Assembly: GCF_000972705.2 (NCBI RefSeq)
Contig: NZ_LATL02000268.1
Location: 1-17,291 of the forward strand
From: Limnoraphis robusta CS-951
GTDB lineage: Bacteria > Cyanobacteriota > Cyanobacteriia > Cyanobacteriales > Microcoleaceae
Direction: 5' to 3'
DNA length: 17,291 nucleotides
Below, in pieces: positions 5,825 through 13,143 of this stretch (position 1 is the stretch's first letter; each line of letters opens with the position of its first letter). The translations under genes were made by a program, and so were the position numbers. The notes below the pieces were generated by a model. It made no database searches. It was given only the letters and a program-made list of their open reading frames with translations, and was not told the DNA's origin.

Positions 5825-6289
5825 CTAGGCCTTGAAAAAGCCTAATTGTCTACGAGCCTCAAATAAGCCTATCGCTACACTCACAGATAGGTTTAAGCTT
5901 CGCACACCTGGTTCATCCATCGCAATAGAAGTTGTCACATCACAAGCCTCAAGCACTGAGGGCGGCAGTCCGGCGGTTTCACAGCCAAACAGCAGCCAAT
6001 CATTGGCTTGATACTGAAACTCTATGTAATTCTGCTGACCCCGTTTACTAAACCCAATCCAGCGTCCTCCCCAATATTGGTGATACCGTTTAAAGGCATC
6101 CAGGTCGGGGTGAAATTTCAACGGAACATAGGGCCAGTAATCTAAGCCAGCCCGCTTTAAATCGCGATCGCGAATTTCAAACCCCAACGGCCCAACTAAA
6201 TGCAGTTCTGTACGGGTAGCGGCACAAGTTCGAGCCACATTACCCGTATTGGGGGGAATCTGAGGTTGAATCAAAACAACACGGGGCAT
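5825..6289 (-). CDS. trmL: tRNA (cytidine/uridine-34 2'-O)-methyltransferase TrmL
   Basis: 154 residues, the normal length for TrmL, a SPOUT-class enzyme that methylates the ribose of the wobble nucleotide in certain tRNA-Leu species using S-adenosylmethionine. The three SPOUT motifs are present: NTGNVAR (14-20), LLFGCETAGLP (99-109) and RSLNLSVSVAIGLFEA (130-145), which together form the trefoil knot and SAM site. The dimer-type minimal architecture has no added RNA-binding domain, as expected. The start ATG at 6289 gives the canonical N-terminus MPRVVLIQPQIPPNTGN. The gene stands alone, between the peptidase leader and gshA on the same strand. Nothing odd seen. Confidence 0.95.
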   Translation of the reverse strand: MPRVVLIQPQIPPNTGNVARTCAATRTELHLVGPLGFEIRDRDLKRAGLDYWPYVPLKFHPDLDAFKRYHQYWGGRWIGFSKRGQQNYIEFQYQANDWLLFGCETAGLPPSVLEACDVTTSIAMDEPGVRSLNLSVSVAIGLFEARRQLGFFKA

Positions 6290-6454
6290 GAATTATCCAT
6301 CATCAAGGTTTGACTTTCAGCCAGGCAGACTCACAGAAATAGAGGAATAAGGAATTCTCTTACGAGTTTGCCAGAAATTTGACCCTAATTCATAGTTTTT
6401 CTTTATATTTCCACGAAAAGTTGAAAGATAAGATATTCTAAACTTTTATTACGC

Positions 6455-7609
6455 TTATGCAACCAGAGAAGGTTGACACAATTTGTCTTCAAACTCTTGT
6501 TCCTGCTGTTCCATCTCAATGATCGCATTCTGCACAATCTGGCGACTACTCAACCCCTGTTGATGCAGTCTCAACCATTGTTGAGCGGTATTTCCCTCTT
6601 GCAAAATTTTCTTCACCGGAGACAAAAAGCAGCTAAAGCCTTGCTGTTTCGCAACAGGCCTGACTTCTTGATAGAGTTGCTCGATCCAATCACGAGCCAA
6701 AATCACTTGGCCATTTTTCCAATGTCGCAGGGGAGCGTCTAAACTCAGACGAGCGGCTTGGGCTTCATTTTCTTCGGTTAAGGTCATCAAGTCGGAAGCT
6801 CTGCTACTGGCTGGAAAATCACTTTGTTCTAGCGGATCAAGGCGGCGATCGCCAAACATCTGCCACAGTCTGGCTTCTAATAGGGCTGTGACAGCCAGTA
6901 AGGCCACCGGGTTAACAATTAGATCACAAATTCTCAGTTCGAGGCGATTGAGATTGTAGGGACGCCGATCGCCATTGGGTCGCACAGACGACCACAGATG
7001 ACGGACATTGTACATGGTTCCCAGTGCCAGTTGTTCTTCCGTCCAGTTAATATAATGAGCGTGACTTTCAAATAACGGAACGTGTTGAGGTGTTTGTGGA
7101 AAAACAGACCAGCGTGTGGAATGATTGCCTGTCGGTTGGCCGTCGAGAAAGGGAGAGGAGGCACTCAGGGCTAAATATAGCGGCGCTTCCACCCGAACTA
7201 GACGAATCGCTTGCATCAACAGTTCCGGGTCACTGATGCCAATATTGATGTGAATGCTGGAGGTGACAACGGTTGTGCCGTAGGTTTGCTCGATGTGAGT
7301 ATGATAAGGATTGTTGGGATCGGAGCGATAGAAGGTGTCGCTCTCACCCAAAGACAGGGTACTTCCCGGAATGAGGGTATAGTTTCCCCATTGCTTGAGA
7401 GTCTCTCGTAGCGATCGCCTGGGCTTGAGCAATGCACATAACAGGCGATCATAGCTGTACAAAGGTGCTGTCGTATACTCGACATTGCGAGTATCGGGTT
7501 CTCGCACAAATCCCTCGAGTTCAGCGACAATCCGATCCGAAAGGCCGACAACTTCTCCTTGAGGACTGCCAGTATACATTTCTACTTCAAAGCCTTTTGA
7601 CAATAGCAC
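6455..7609 (-). CDS. gshA: Glutamate-cysteine ligase, cyanobacterial type
   Basis: A 384-residue enzyme for the first step of glutathione synthesis, the ATP-dependent joining of glutamate and cysteine. It matches the cyanobacterial GshA family (GCS2/EgtA-like fold) rather than the E. coli type. Recognisable blocks are KGFEVEMYTG near the N-terminus (5-14), EYTT (44-47), SSIHINIGI (117-125), GNHSTRW (161-167) and RLELRICD (222-229), which supply metal, ATP and substrate contacts in this superfamily. The start is a GTG at 7609, with GAGGAAT about 6-7 bases upstream, and gives the expected N-terminus. The upstream spacer (7610-7734) has an inverted repeat ATCTGAA/TTCAGAT (7655-7661, 7687-7693). 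No gshB is in the window. Confidence 0.9.
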   Translation of the reverse strand: MLLSKGFEVEMYTGSPQGEVVGLSDRIVAELEGFVREPDTRNVEYTTAPLYSYDRLLCALLKPRRSLRETLKQWGNYTLIPGSTLSLGESDTFYRSDPNNPYHTHIEQTYGTTVVTSSIHINIGISDPELLMQAIRLVRVEAPLYLALSASSPFLDGQPTGNHSTRWSVFPQTPQHVPLFESHAHYINWTEEQLALGTMYNVRHLWSSVRPNGDRRPYNLNRLELRICDLIVNPVALLAVTALLEARLWQMFGDRRLDPLEQSDFPASSRASDLMTLTEENEAQAARLSLDAPLRHWKNGQVILARDWIEQLYQEVRPVAKQQGFSCFLSPVKKILQEGNTAQQWLRLHQQGLSSRQIVQNAIIEMEQQEQEFEDKLCQPSLVA

Positions 7610-7734
7610 GTTAATTCCTCAGTTCGGCGTTTGGTGGCTAGAGGTGAGAGCGCCATCTGAACTTAGAGCTAGGTAGAGGGACTCGATTCAGATACTACGG
7701 ATTCAAGCCTCTGTTTTTTTGGGGTTGATCTATT

Positions 7735-8550
7735 TTATCCTATCATAGATTCACATTCCCAAGGAAAGATACTTTCTGATTCCTCCGAAGGATTGAATAC
7801 ATAGTCATAGTCAAATTCTACAGAGCGAATATGACGGGTCACTGAAAAGCCACAGTTAATCACTTGATCCGTGGTAAAGGTCACAAGAATTAGTTCGATG
7901 AGTTTGCGGGAAGAAATTTCGGGTTTCTTGACGAAATAATCTCGGCGAGCGAAAAATATTCGTTCATCTTTGGGAACGACGATTCCATTCAGTTTGTGTG
8001 TATTTTGAATGGGTTTGATATAGTTTCTGATGAAATCATCTGGGTTTCTTTGCAGTCGAGATAAGCGTTCATGCTGAAGCCAACTCATATTGAACATCAA
8101 TTTTAATAACTCAAACCCTAAAACATAATAAAACACTTTATCTTTATCTTCGGGGTTTAAAGCCAATCTCAAGGCAGATTCCAGATATTCATAGGGCTGA
8201 CAACGAGCATCTTGAGCGGAGTGGACATAAAACTGTTTGATGTAGTTTCTCAAAAGAGATTCATTCAAATTCGTGTCGAGTTTAAACCAGCTTAAATACC
8301 GCTTGATTCGTTGCAGCGTATCAACATCTTCTAAGAGTTTAGAGACTAAACCATCAGCCGTATATTCATCTAAAAACTCGGCTTGCTTCTCCGGGGAGGA
8401 ACCGCACAAAATATAACACAAGGACAAAACATAACGTCGTTCGTTCCAGGGTAAACTCTGCGCCCATTGCTGAACCTCGGGCGGCAATCGATCAAACAAA
8501 GCATTTTTGTTTAGGGGTTCGAGGAAATTTTTTGTCTTCTGCTTTAACAT
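7735..8550 (-). CDS. Conserved cyanobacterial protein of unknown function
   Basis: About 271 residues, helix-rich, soluble, with no signal or membrane segment. I recognise the general sequence (KTKNFLEPLN at the start, RRYVLSLCYILC near residue 40, YFVKKPEISSRKLIEL near 210, FDYDYVF near the end) as a family conserved in cyanobacteria. From memory, some members carry the name cobyrinic acid a,c-diamide synthase, but no P-loop or glutaminase motif is present to support that. The frame is open to a TTG at 8616, but ATG at 8550 is chosen because it gives the family-like N-terminus and has AGAAAGAG just upstream. It is transcribed away from cbiA, and the shared 435-base spacer carries CRP-like palindromes closer to this gene. 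Function unknown. Confidence 0.8.
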   Translation of the reverse strand: MLKQKTKNFLEPLNKNALFDRLPPEVQQWAQSLPWNERRYVLSLCYILCGSSPEKQAEFLDEYTADGLVSKLLEDVDTLQRIKRYLSWFKLDTNLNESLLRNYIKQFYVHSAQDARCQPYEYLESALRLALNPEDKDKVFYYVLGFELLKLMFNMSWLQHERLSRLQRNPDDFIRNYIKPIQNTHKLNGIVVPKDERIFFARRDYFVKKPEISSRKLIELILVTFTTDQVINCGFSVTRHIRSVEFDYDYVFNPSEESESIFPWECESMIG

Positions 8551-8985
8551 GGCTCTTTCTTGAACCTTTCTGTGGTTTTTTCTGGGGTCAAAATTAGAAA
8601 TGGTTGCAAAACTCAATTGTTGAATAGCTTGTTAAACAGCTTTGACTCACTTTTGTTGTGATTTATATCACAAATATTTGTGCTTTTGATCGCTTCAATC
8701 TCTGCCCTAACACCCCGCCCAATTTCCGGCTCTTGTCATTACCTTTAACAGTTGTTGATCTCCTCTAAATTTTATTTAGATCGGGTGATCTTCAATCCTA
8801 TTCATCTGTTTTGCAATTGATCAATTTATTTTTGCATTCTAACACGATTGTCTCAAAAATTACAGCCAAAAGTCAAGGCTATTTTCTCCATATTTATACC
8901 GGACTTTAGTTGTAAAATTTATACCCAACTTAAGCTGGTAAACTTAGATACATGGACTTTCAGTATTTTCAAGGAGAAATTGCAA
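8551..8985. other. Divergent spacer between the unknown gene and cbiA
   Basis: 435 bases without a supported gene. An upstream in-frame extension of cbiA (8848-8985) is open but lacks a start signal. The spacer holds overlapping CRP-type palindromes at 8656-8682 and a small AT-rich hairpin, TCTAAAT/ATTTAGA with a 3-base loop (8764-8780). No cobalamin riboswitch landmarks (B12 box, conserved GCCACTG) were seen upstream of cbiA. Confidence 0.6.
8656..8682. promoter_or_regulatory. Overlapping CRP-type palindromes
   Basis: TTGTGATTTATATCACAA (8656-8673) contains a perfect TGTGA-N6-TCACA, the consensus of CRP-family sites including cyanobacterial SyCRP1. Its right half is shared with a second perfect palindrome CACAAATATTTGTG (8669-8682), so three half-sites sit in 27 bases. 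The centre of the first dyad is about 114 bases upstream of the minus-strand ATG (8550) and about 320 bases upstream of the cbiA ATG. Binding is inferred from the motif only. Confidence 0.55.
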
Positions 8986-10356
8986 ATGAGCGTGATTATT
9001 GCTGCTGATCGAAGTGGATCGGGTAAAACAACCATCACCCTCGCTCTTCTCGCCTATCTTCAACAAAAACAATTTAATATCCAATCTTTGAAAGTTGGCC
9101 CTGATTATATTGATCCGATGTTTCATCAATTTGTCACTCAAAAACCCTGTTATAATCTCGATCCCATTCTCACATCAGAAGCTTATATTAAACAGTGTTT
9201 TACTACTCATACTCAAAACGCTGATTATGCTCTGATCGAAGGAGTTATGGGGTTATTTGACGGCGTTTCACCCCCCAATAGTCACACCCCTACAGCTTCT
9301 ACCGCTCACATTGCTCAAATCCTCAATTTACCTATTTTATTCGTCATAGATTGTAGTCGATTATCCGGTTCAGTCGCCGCAATTGTTCATGGTTTTACTA
9401 CCCTCAATCCTCAATTAAAATTTGCAGGTTTAATCCTAAATAAAGTCGCCAGCGATCGCCATCTTGAACTGTTAAAAGAAGCTCTAGAACCATTCCTAAT
9501 TCCCATTCTTGGGGTAGTACGACGACAAGATCAAATTCACCTCCCAGAGCGGCATTTAGGCTTAGTTCCTACTGATGAACTGCCTCAACTCAGCATTTTA
9601 GTTGACAAACTCGCAAATTTAGCCGCCAACTGTTTTAACTGGGAAAAACTCCTTCCCTTATTAAAAACCAAAAAAACAGTAGATGTTCAATCAAATCTAA
9701 CAAAACCTAGTTTTTATGATCCCATTAAAATTGCTGTTGCTCGCGATAAAGCCTTCTGTTTCTACTATCAAGATAATCTTGATTTTTTACAAAAACTCGG
9801 AGCGGAATTAATTTTTTGGAGTCCTTTAAACGATACTAAACTTCCTGACAATATTCAAGGATTTTATTTTGGGGGTGGCTTTCCCGAACTCTTTGCTGAA
9901 CAGTTATCCGCAAATTTATCAGTTATAAAAGCTATTCAAAATCTGATCTCCGTAGGAATACCAACCTATGCAGAATGTGGAGGTTTAATGTACTTATGTG
10001 AAGAAATTATTGATTTTGAGAACAAATCCTGGCCAATGGTTGGTACTCTTCCGACAAAAGCCTTTATGGGAAAACAGCTAAAATTAGGATATTATCAAGC
10101 AACAACTTTGCAAGAAAGTCCTTTATTACCCAAAGATAAAACTATTTTCGGACATCAGTTTCATCGTTCAGAACTCACGATAGAGTCCAAAAATCCTCTT
10201 TATAAAATGAAGCGTTATGGTAAAAATAAAGGCAATGAAACAATAACCGAAGGATGGTCATTGGTTAATCTTCATGCGTCTTATTTACATTTACATTGGG
10301 GAAATTATCCCGAAATTCCAACCCGATTTTTACAGCAATGTTCTATTTTCCAATAA
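8986..10356 (+). CDS. cbiA: Cobyrinic acid a,c-diamide synthase (CobB/CbiA)
   Basis: A 456-residue enzyme that amidates the a and c side chains of cobyrinate (or hydrogenobyrinate), using glutamine and ATP, in cobalamin synthesis. N-terminal dethiobiotin-synthetase-like ATPase: P-loop DRSGSGKTT (8-16), KVGPDYIDP (36-44) and EGVMGLFDG (85-93). C-terminal class I glutaminase: GGGFPE (296-301), nucleophile Cys331 in YAECGGLMYL and His near 435 in SYLHLHWG. The open frame extends upstream to 8848, but the ATG at 8986 is chosen: AAGGAG lies 9 bases before it and MSVIIAADRSGSGKTT is the normal N-terminus. Codon use is AT-rich, like the rest of the right half. No other cobalamin genes are nearby. 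A hairpin follows at 10379. Confidence 0.95.
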   Translation: MSVIIAADRSGSGKTTITLALLAYLQQKQFNIQSLKVGPDYIDPMFHQFVTQKPCYNLDPILTSEAYIKQCFTTHTQNADYALIEGVMGLFDGVSPPNSHTPTASTAHIAQILNLPILFVIDCSRLSGSVAAIVHGFTTLNPQLKFAGLILNKVASDRHLELLKEALEPFLIPILGVVRRQDQIHLPERHLGLVPTDELPQLSILVDKLANLAANCFNWEKLLPLLKTKKTVDVQSNLTKPSFYDPIKIAVARDKAFCFYYQDNLDFLQKLGAELIFWSPLNDTKLPDNIQGFYFGGGFPELFAEQLSANLSVIKAIQNLISVGIPTYAECGGLMYLCEEIIDFENKSWPMVGTLPTKAFMGKQLKLGYYQATTLQESPLLPKDKTIFGHQFHRSELTIESKNPLYKMKRYGKNKGNETITEGWSLVNLHASYLHLHWGNYPEIPTRFLQQCSIFQ

Positions 10357-10378
10357 ACCTGCTGTAGATTACATTTTC

Positions 10379-10409
10379 AAAACCCTGTTGATTAGAGAAA
10401 CCGGGTTTT
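10379..10409. terminator. Degenerate AAACCC...GGGTTT hairpin, probable terminator
   Basis: AAAACCC (10379-10385) pairs with GGGTTTT (10403-10409) and is followed by one more T, 23 bases after the cbiA stop. The right half AGAAACCGGGTTTT is the same as in the perfect hairpin at 12099-12131, so this is a diverged copy of that element with a damaged left arm. It lies between convergent genes and could end transcription in either direction. Confidence 0.6.
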
Positions 10410-10482
10410 TATTCTCCCCAGTTATACCTCATAGAACAATGAATTTGCAACAATTCAGGAAGCGTAACAATATATGTTGCCA

Positions 10483-11964
10483 TTATATTGCTGTTGAAAT
10501 CCAATTCCCATGAAAACCACTGGGGACCCGAACCGGAAGATGAATTTCAGCCAGAGGTTCACCTGCAAAATTAGCCGGATCAAGAATCACTAAACTACTG
10601 GTTGCTGTTGTTTCATCAAAGACAAATGTGACTACATATCCCTGATCTTCACCCTCTTGTCCAACTTTAGGAATAAAGCTAGCTTCCCCACAATATCGTC
10701 CCGGTTTAAAGCGATGAACATGAGTAACTTTCCGTTCTAAATCATATTGAATCAGTTCAGAGAAATAGTTGGGAATTTGCTTTTCTGCCATTAATTCCAC
10801 ATCAATATGAGGCGTATATCCAAAGCGGTAGGGTTGTCCCGTTTTACGAAAATCAAACGTCGGAAAATCAACGACTCGATCATCTAAAGGTTGATGTTTG
10901 GCTGTTTTATCTTGAGGATTAATTGTTAATCGTTGTAGATGAGATTTGATCTCTTTTCCAGAAGTTACAGCAGTGGGTTCTAATTTTATCTGATTATGAT
11001 AGGCAAAATCAACAACAACTTCTCCCTGTTGTTCATAAGCATTCATAAAATGCCACATCCACAGGGGTTCTGTTTCAATCCAAATCGGTTTTTGATCAAC
11101 ATTTTTCCGATGAATTAAGCCGATTTTTGTTCCATATTCAGGCTTCCATTCAAAGGGAAATTGCCCCCCAAGGGCTTGAAATACATTAAAAACCAGAGGA
11201 CAATGAAAGAAAATGATGTAATTTTCAGTAATTGCTGTATCATGTATGAGTGCCGGAGATGCCATTTCAATGGGAGTTTTACGGATAATTTTTCCCTGTT
11301 TATCAGCGACATAATACACTAAATAAGGAGCCGCCAACAGAGAATAACGATAAAAATGTAACTCTCCTGTTTTCGGATCAACCTTGGGATGTGCAGTCAT
11401 TGCCTCTTCAAGTTCTCCACCAAAATCCCACTCTCCCAATGTTTCTAAATCACTAGACATTTTATAAGGGAGTCCGACTTCATACAAGGCTAATAAATGA
11501 TCTCCATAGGGGACAATATTGGTATTGGCAAAGTTAACAAGGGGCATATTTTGTCGTTCTTTTCCCTCAATATCTTGCTGCAAACTCTTGGTCATAATCC
11601 AGCGATTCCGATAACTGGCTTTTCCTTCTTTGAGATAAACCGCATGAATCATTCCATCGCCTTCTAAGGGATATTGATAAGCAACTGGTTTTAAGTAAGG
11701 ATTGGGGCCGTTTCGCATATACATTCCGTTCAAATCTGCGGGAATTTCCCCGGTTATTTTTAAGTTTTCAATATCTACTTCTTGAAAAACCGGAGCGTTA
11801 ATCCCTTGTAAAAAAATGTTATCACTTAACCAGTCTTGGGCTGAAATTAATTTTCGACTGGGAGCAGATAAAGCAAACAGAGAATGACCCCCAACAGTCG
11901 AAAGAAAAGAGGCGTAGGCGGCAGCTTTTAAAAAATCTCGTCGGGAAAAGTTCGACCGTTTCAT
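10483..11964 (-). CDS. Carotenoid/apocarotenoid oxygenase (RPE65/CCD family) with Tat signal
   Basis: A 493-residue non-haem iron dioxygenase of the carotenoid cleavage family. The four iron-binding histidines are present in standard contexts: His192 (TAHPK), His241 (IHDTAITENY), His305 (MWHFMNAYE) and His485 (GFHGNW). Other hallmarks are RNGPNP (84-89) and EGDGMIHAV (101-109). The N-terminus has a twin-arginine signal, SRRDFLK (7-13), followed by a hydrophobic Ala-rich stretch, so the folded enzyme is probably exported to the periplasm or thylakoid lumen. Relatives such as Synechocystis Diox1 cleave apocarotenoids to retinal; the substrate here is not determined. It may instead act on other polyenes or stilbenes. 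The gene is convergent with cbiA, with no operon partner. No strong Shine-Dalgarno before the ATG. Confidence 0.93.
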   Translation of the reverse strand: MKRSNFSRRDFLKAAAYASFLSTVGGHSLFALSAPSRKLISAQDWLSDNIFLQGINAPVFQEVDIENLKITGEIPADLNGMYMRNGPNPYLKPVAYQYPLEGDGMIHAVYLKEGKASYRNRWIMTKSLQQDIEGKERQNMPLVNFANTNIVPYGDHLLALYEVGLPYKMSSDLETLGEWDFGGELEEAMTAHPKVDPKTGELHFYRYSLLAAPYLVYYVADKQGKIIRKTPIEMASPALIHDTAITENYIIFFHCPLVFNVFQALGGQFPFEWKPEYGTKIGLIHRKNVDQKPIWIETEPLWMWHFMNAYEQQGEVVVDFAYHNQIKLEPTAVTSGKEIKSHLQRLTINPQDKTAKHQPLDDRVVDFPTFDFRKTGQPYRFGYTPHIDVELMAEKQIPNYFSELIQYDLERKVTHVHRFKPGRYCGEASFIPKVGQEGEDQGYVVTFVFDETTATSSLVILDPANFAGEPLAEIHLPVRVPSGFHGNWISTAI

Positions 11965-12258
11965 CTTAAAAAAATAATATCTCTACAGGTGGCTAAAATT
12001 TTAAACCCAGAATCTAGAGATCGTGAAAATTATTTATTCTATTTTAACAAAAATATAAATTAAACTTTAATCTGTTCTTCAAGATACAAATATACCTCAA
12101 AAACCCGGTTTCTCAAAGAAACCGGGTTTTTATACAAGTTTTTATACAAAATTCAGTTACAAATTCAACAATAATACAAAACTTTAAACTGAAAAGGGGA
12201 TGTAAATTCTCTCGAACAGTCAACTTGCTGCGGAAGCACCCATCCCCTGAACGATTAC
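11965..12258. other. Spacer with no gene between the oxygenase and DUF1232 genes
   Basis: 294 AT-rich bases with no supported reading frame. It contains the upstream side of the carotenoid oxygenase gene and one perfect 15-bp hairpin (12099-12131). Nothing else was recognised. Confidence 0.6.
12099..12131. terminator. Perfect 15-bp AAACCCGGTTTCT hairpin, bidirectional terminator-like repeat
   Basis: AAAAACCCGGTTTCT (12099-12113) and AGAAACCGGGTTTTT (12117-12131) are perfect complements around the 3-base loop CAA. A T-run ends one arm and an A-run begins the other, so it can act as an intrinsic terminator on either strand. On the minus strand it lies about 130 bases past the DUF1232 stop codon. 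Hairpins of the same sequence type recur in cyanobacterial spacers. A partner lies at 10379-10409 and a half copy (ACACCCGGTTTCTT) at 12657-12670. Confidence 0.75.
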
Positions 12259-12561
12259 CTAACTTGCGGTGACATCGACAACCGTTTTTTCAGCATCAAC
12301 AACCTCAGCTTCAGCAACTTCAGTAGATGCTTTATTCGGACTACTCTTGAGACGTTCTAACAACAACTGAGAAATTTCTGTCACAAACAAAGTCGCAACA
12401 ATTCCATCATCAATCCATCCTATAATGGGAATAAAATCAGGAGCAATATCAATCGGACTCAACAAATAAAGTAAGGTGCCGAGAATCAATACCCAACGGT
12501 ATTTAGTGTTACGCAGCGTGTGACTATACCAATTATAGAAGGATTGAACTAGGTTTTTCAT
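12259..12561 (-). CDS. YkvA/DUF1232 family small membrane protein
   Basis: 100 residues. The family signature YLLSPIDIAPDFIPIIGWID (32-51) is present, set between two hydrophobic segments (about 22-36 and 43-66), suggesting a small inner or thylakoid membrane protein. The C-terminal third (71-100) is hydrophilic and Glu/Val/Ala-rich, probably a disordered cytosolic tail. The molecular function of DUF1232 is unknown. GAGGT lies 7 bases before the ATG, supporting the start. The gene stands alone on the minus strand; AT-rich sequence about 20-40 bases upstream (TATATTTATATAAT region near 12583) may hold its promoter. The MNT-HEPN pair is divergent from it. Confidence 0.88.
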   Translation of the reverse strand: MKNLVQSFYNWYSHTLRNTKYRWVLILGTLLYLLSPIDIAPDFIPIIGWIDDGIVATLFVTEISQLLLERLKSSPNKASTEVAEAEVVDAEKTVVDVTAS

Positions 12562-12688
12562 TGGGCTACCTCGTTGACATTTCGTATATTTATATAATTA
12601 CAGTTCGTCTGTTTCCCTGGAAGTGTAGATTTTCCCCCCACAATATTCGGGAAGTTACACCCGGTTTCTTTTCGGAATGAAGCCCAAA

Positions 12689-12728
12689 GCAGTTGTAGTG
12701 CGACAGTCGCTTACTGCGGTAATATAAT
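12689..12728 (+). promoter_or_regulatory. Promoter and operator-like dyad of the MNT-HEPN pair
   Basis: TATAAT (12723-12728) is a perfect -10 and GCGACA (12700-12705) a 4/6 match to the -35, 17 bases apart. A dyad overlaps the -35: GCAGT (12689-12693) with ACTGC (12713-12717) and, inside, GCGA (12700-12703) with TCGC (12707-12710). Such placement fits autoregulation, common in toxin-antitoxin operons, but binding is inferred. Transcription would begin near 12735, about 25 bases before the TTG start. Confidence 0.5.
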
Positions 12729-12759
12729 AGATGTTATAGGGAAATGGGGGTCGAGTGTT

Positions 12760-13143
12760 TTGAGCGATCGCATTCAATATTGGAGAAAACGTCAAGCCCA
12801 GCAAAAAGCCCAAAATCAGCGAATGGTACTGCAAGCGCGTTCACAGTTAGTTGAGATTGTTAATGTTCTAGTCGAGAAGTTTAACGTTACAAAGGTGATT
12901 GTCTTTGGGTCATTAGTTAAAGATAAATTTACGGCTGAGTCTGATATTGATATTGCAGTCGAAGGGATTAGAAAGCAGGATTTTTTTACCGCATTATCAG
13001 CAGTCAATCGTCTAACAGATCGATGGGTAGACTTAAAACCAATAGAAGATTTAGAACCTCATTTTCGCCAACGAGTTTTGGAGACAGGAGAATGTATTTA
13101 TGAGGCAGATTTCAGCAAGTCAAGTTCGGGAACTGACCACTGA
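12760..13143 (+). CDS. mntA: MNT-domain nucleotidyltransferase, antitoxin of MNT-HEPN pair
   Basis: 127 residues of the minimal nucleotidyltransferase (DNA polymerase beta-like) fold. The catalytic signature is complete: Gly50-Ser51 (VFGSLV), Asp62 and Asp64 in ESDIDIAV (the GSx10DxD pattern), and a third acidic residue, Asp91, in WVDLKP. In characterised MNT-HEPN pairs the MNT protein is the antitoxin and adenylylates a Tyr of the HEPN toxin. A basic, Gln-rich helix (about 5-22) precedes the core, as in cyanobacterial relatives. The start is TTG at 12760 with GGGGG about 10 bases upstream; a HIP1 octamer lies in codons 2-4. The 3' end overlaps the HEPN gene by 44 bases, so the two are co-transcribed and probably translationally coupled. 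Confidence 0.88.
   Translation: MSDRIQYWRKRQAQQKAQNQRMVLQARSQLVEIVNVLVEKFNVTKVIVFGSLVKDKFTAESDIDIAVEGIRKQDFFTALSAVNRLTDRWVDLKPIEDLEPHFRQRVLETGECIYEADFSKSSSGTDH

Noticed and set aside
8848..8985. 46-codon N-terminal extension of CbiA
   Set aside because: No ribosome site at the upstream TTG, and the normal N-terminus begins at the ATG with AAGGAG 9 bases before it.
8617..8985. Cobalamin riboswitch upstream of cbiA
   Set aside because: No B12-box-like or other conserved riboswitch segments were seen; the region is AT-rich with only small dyads.
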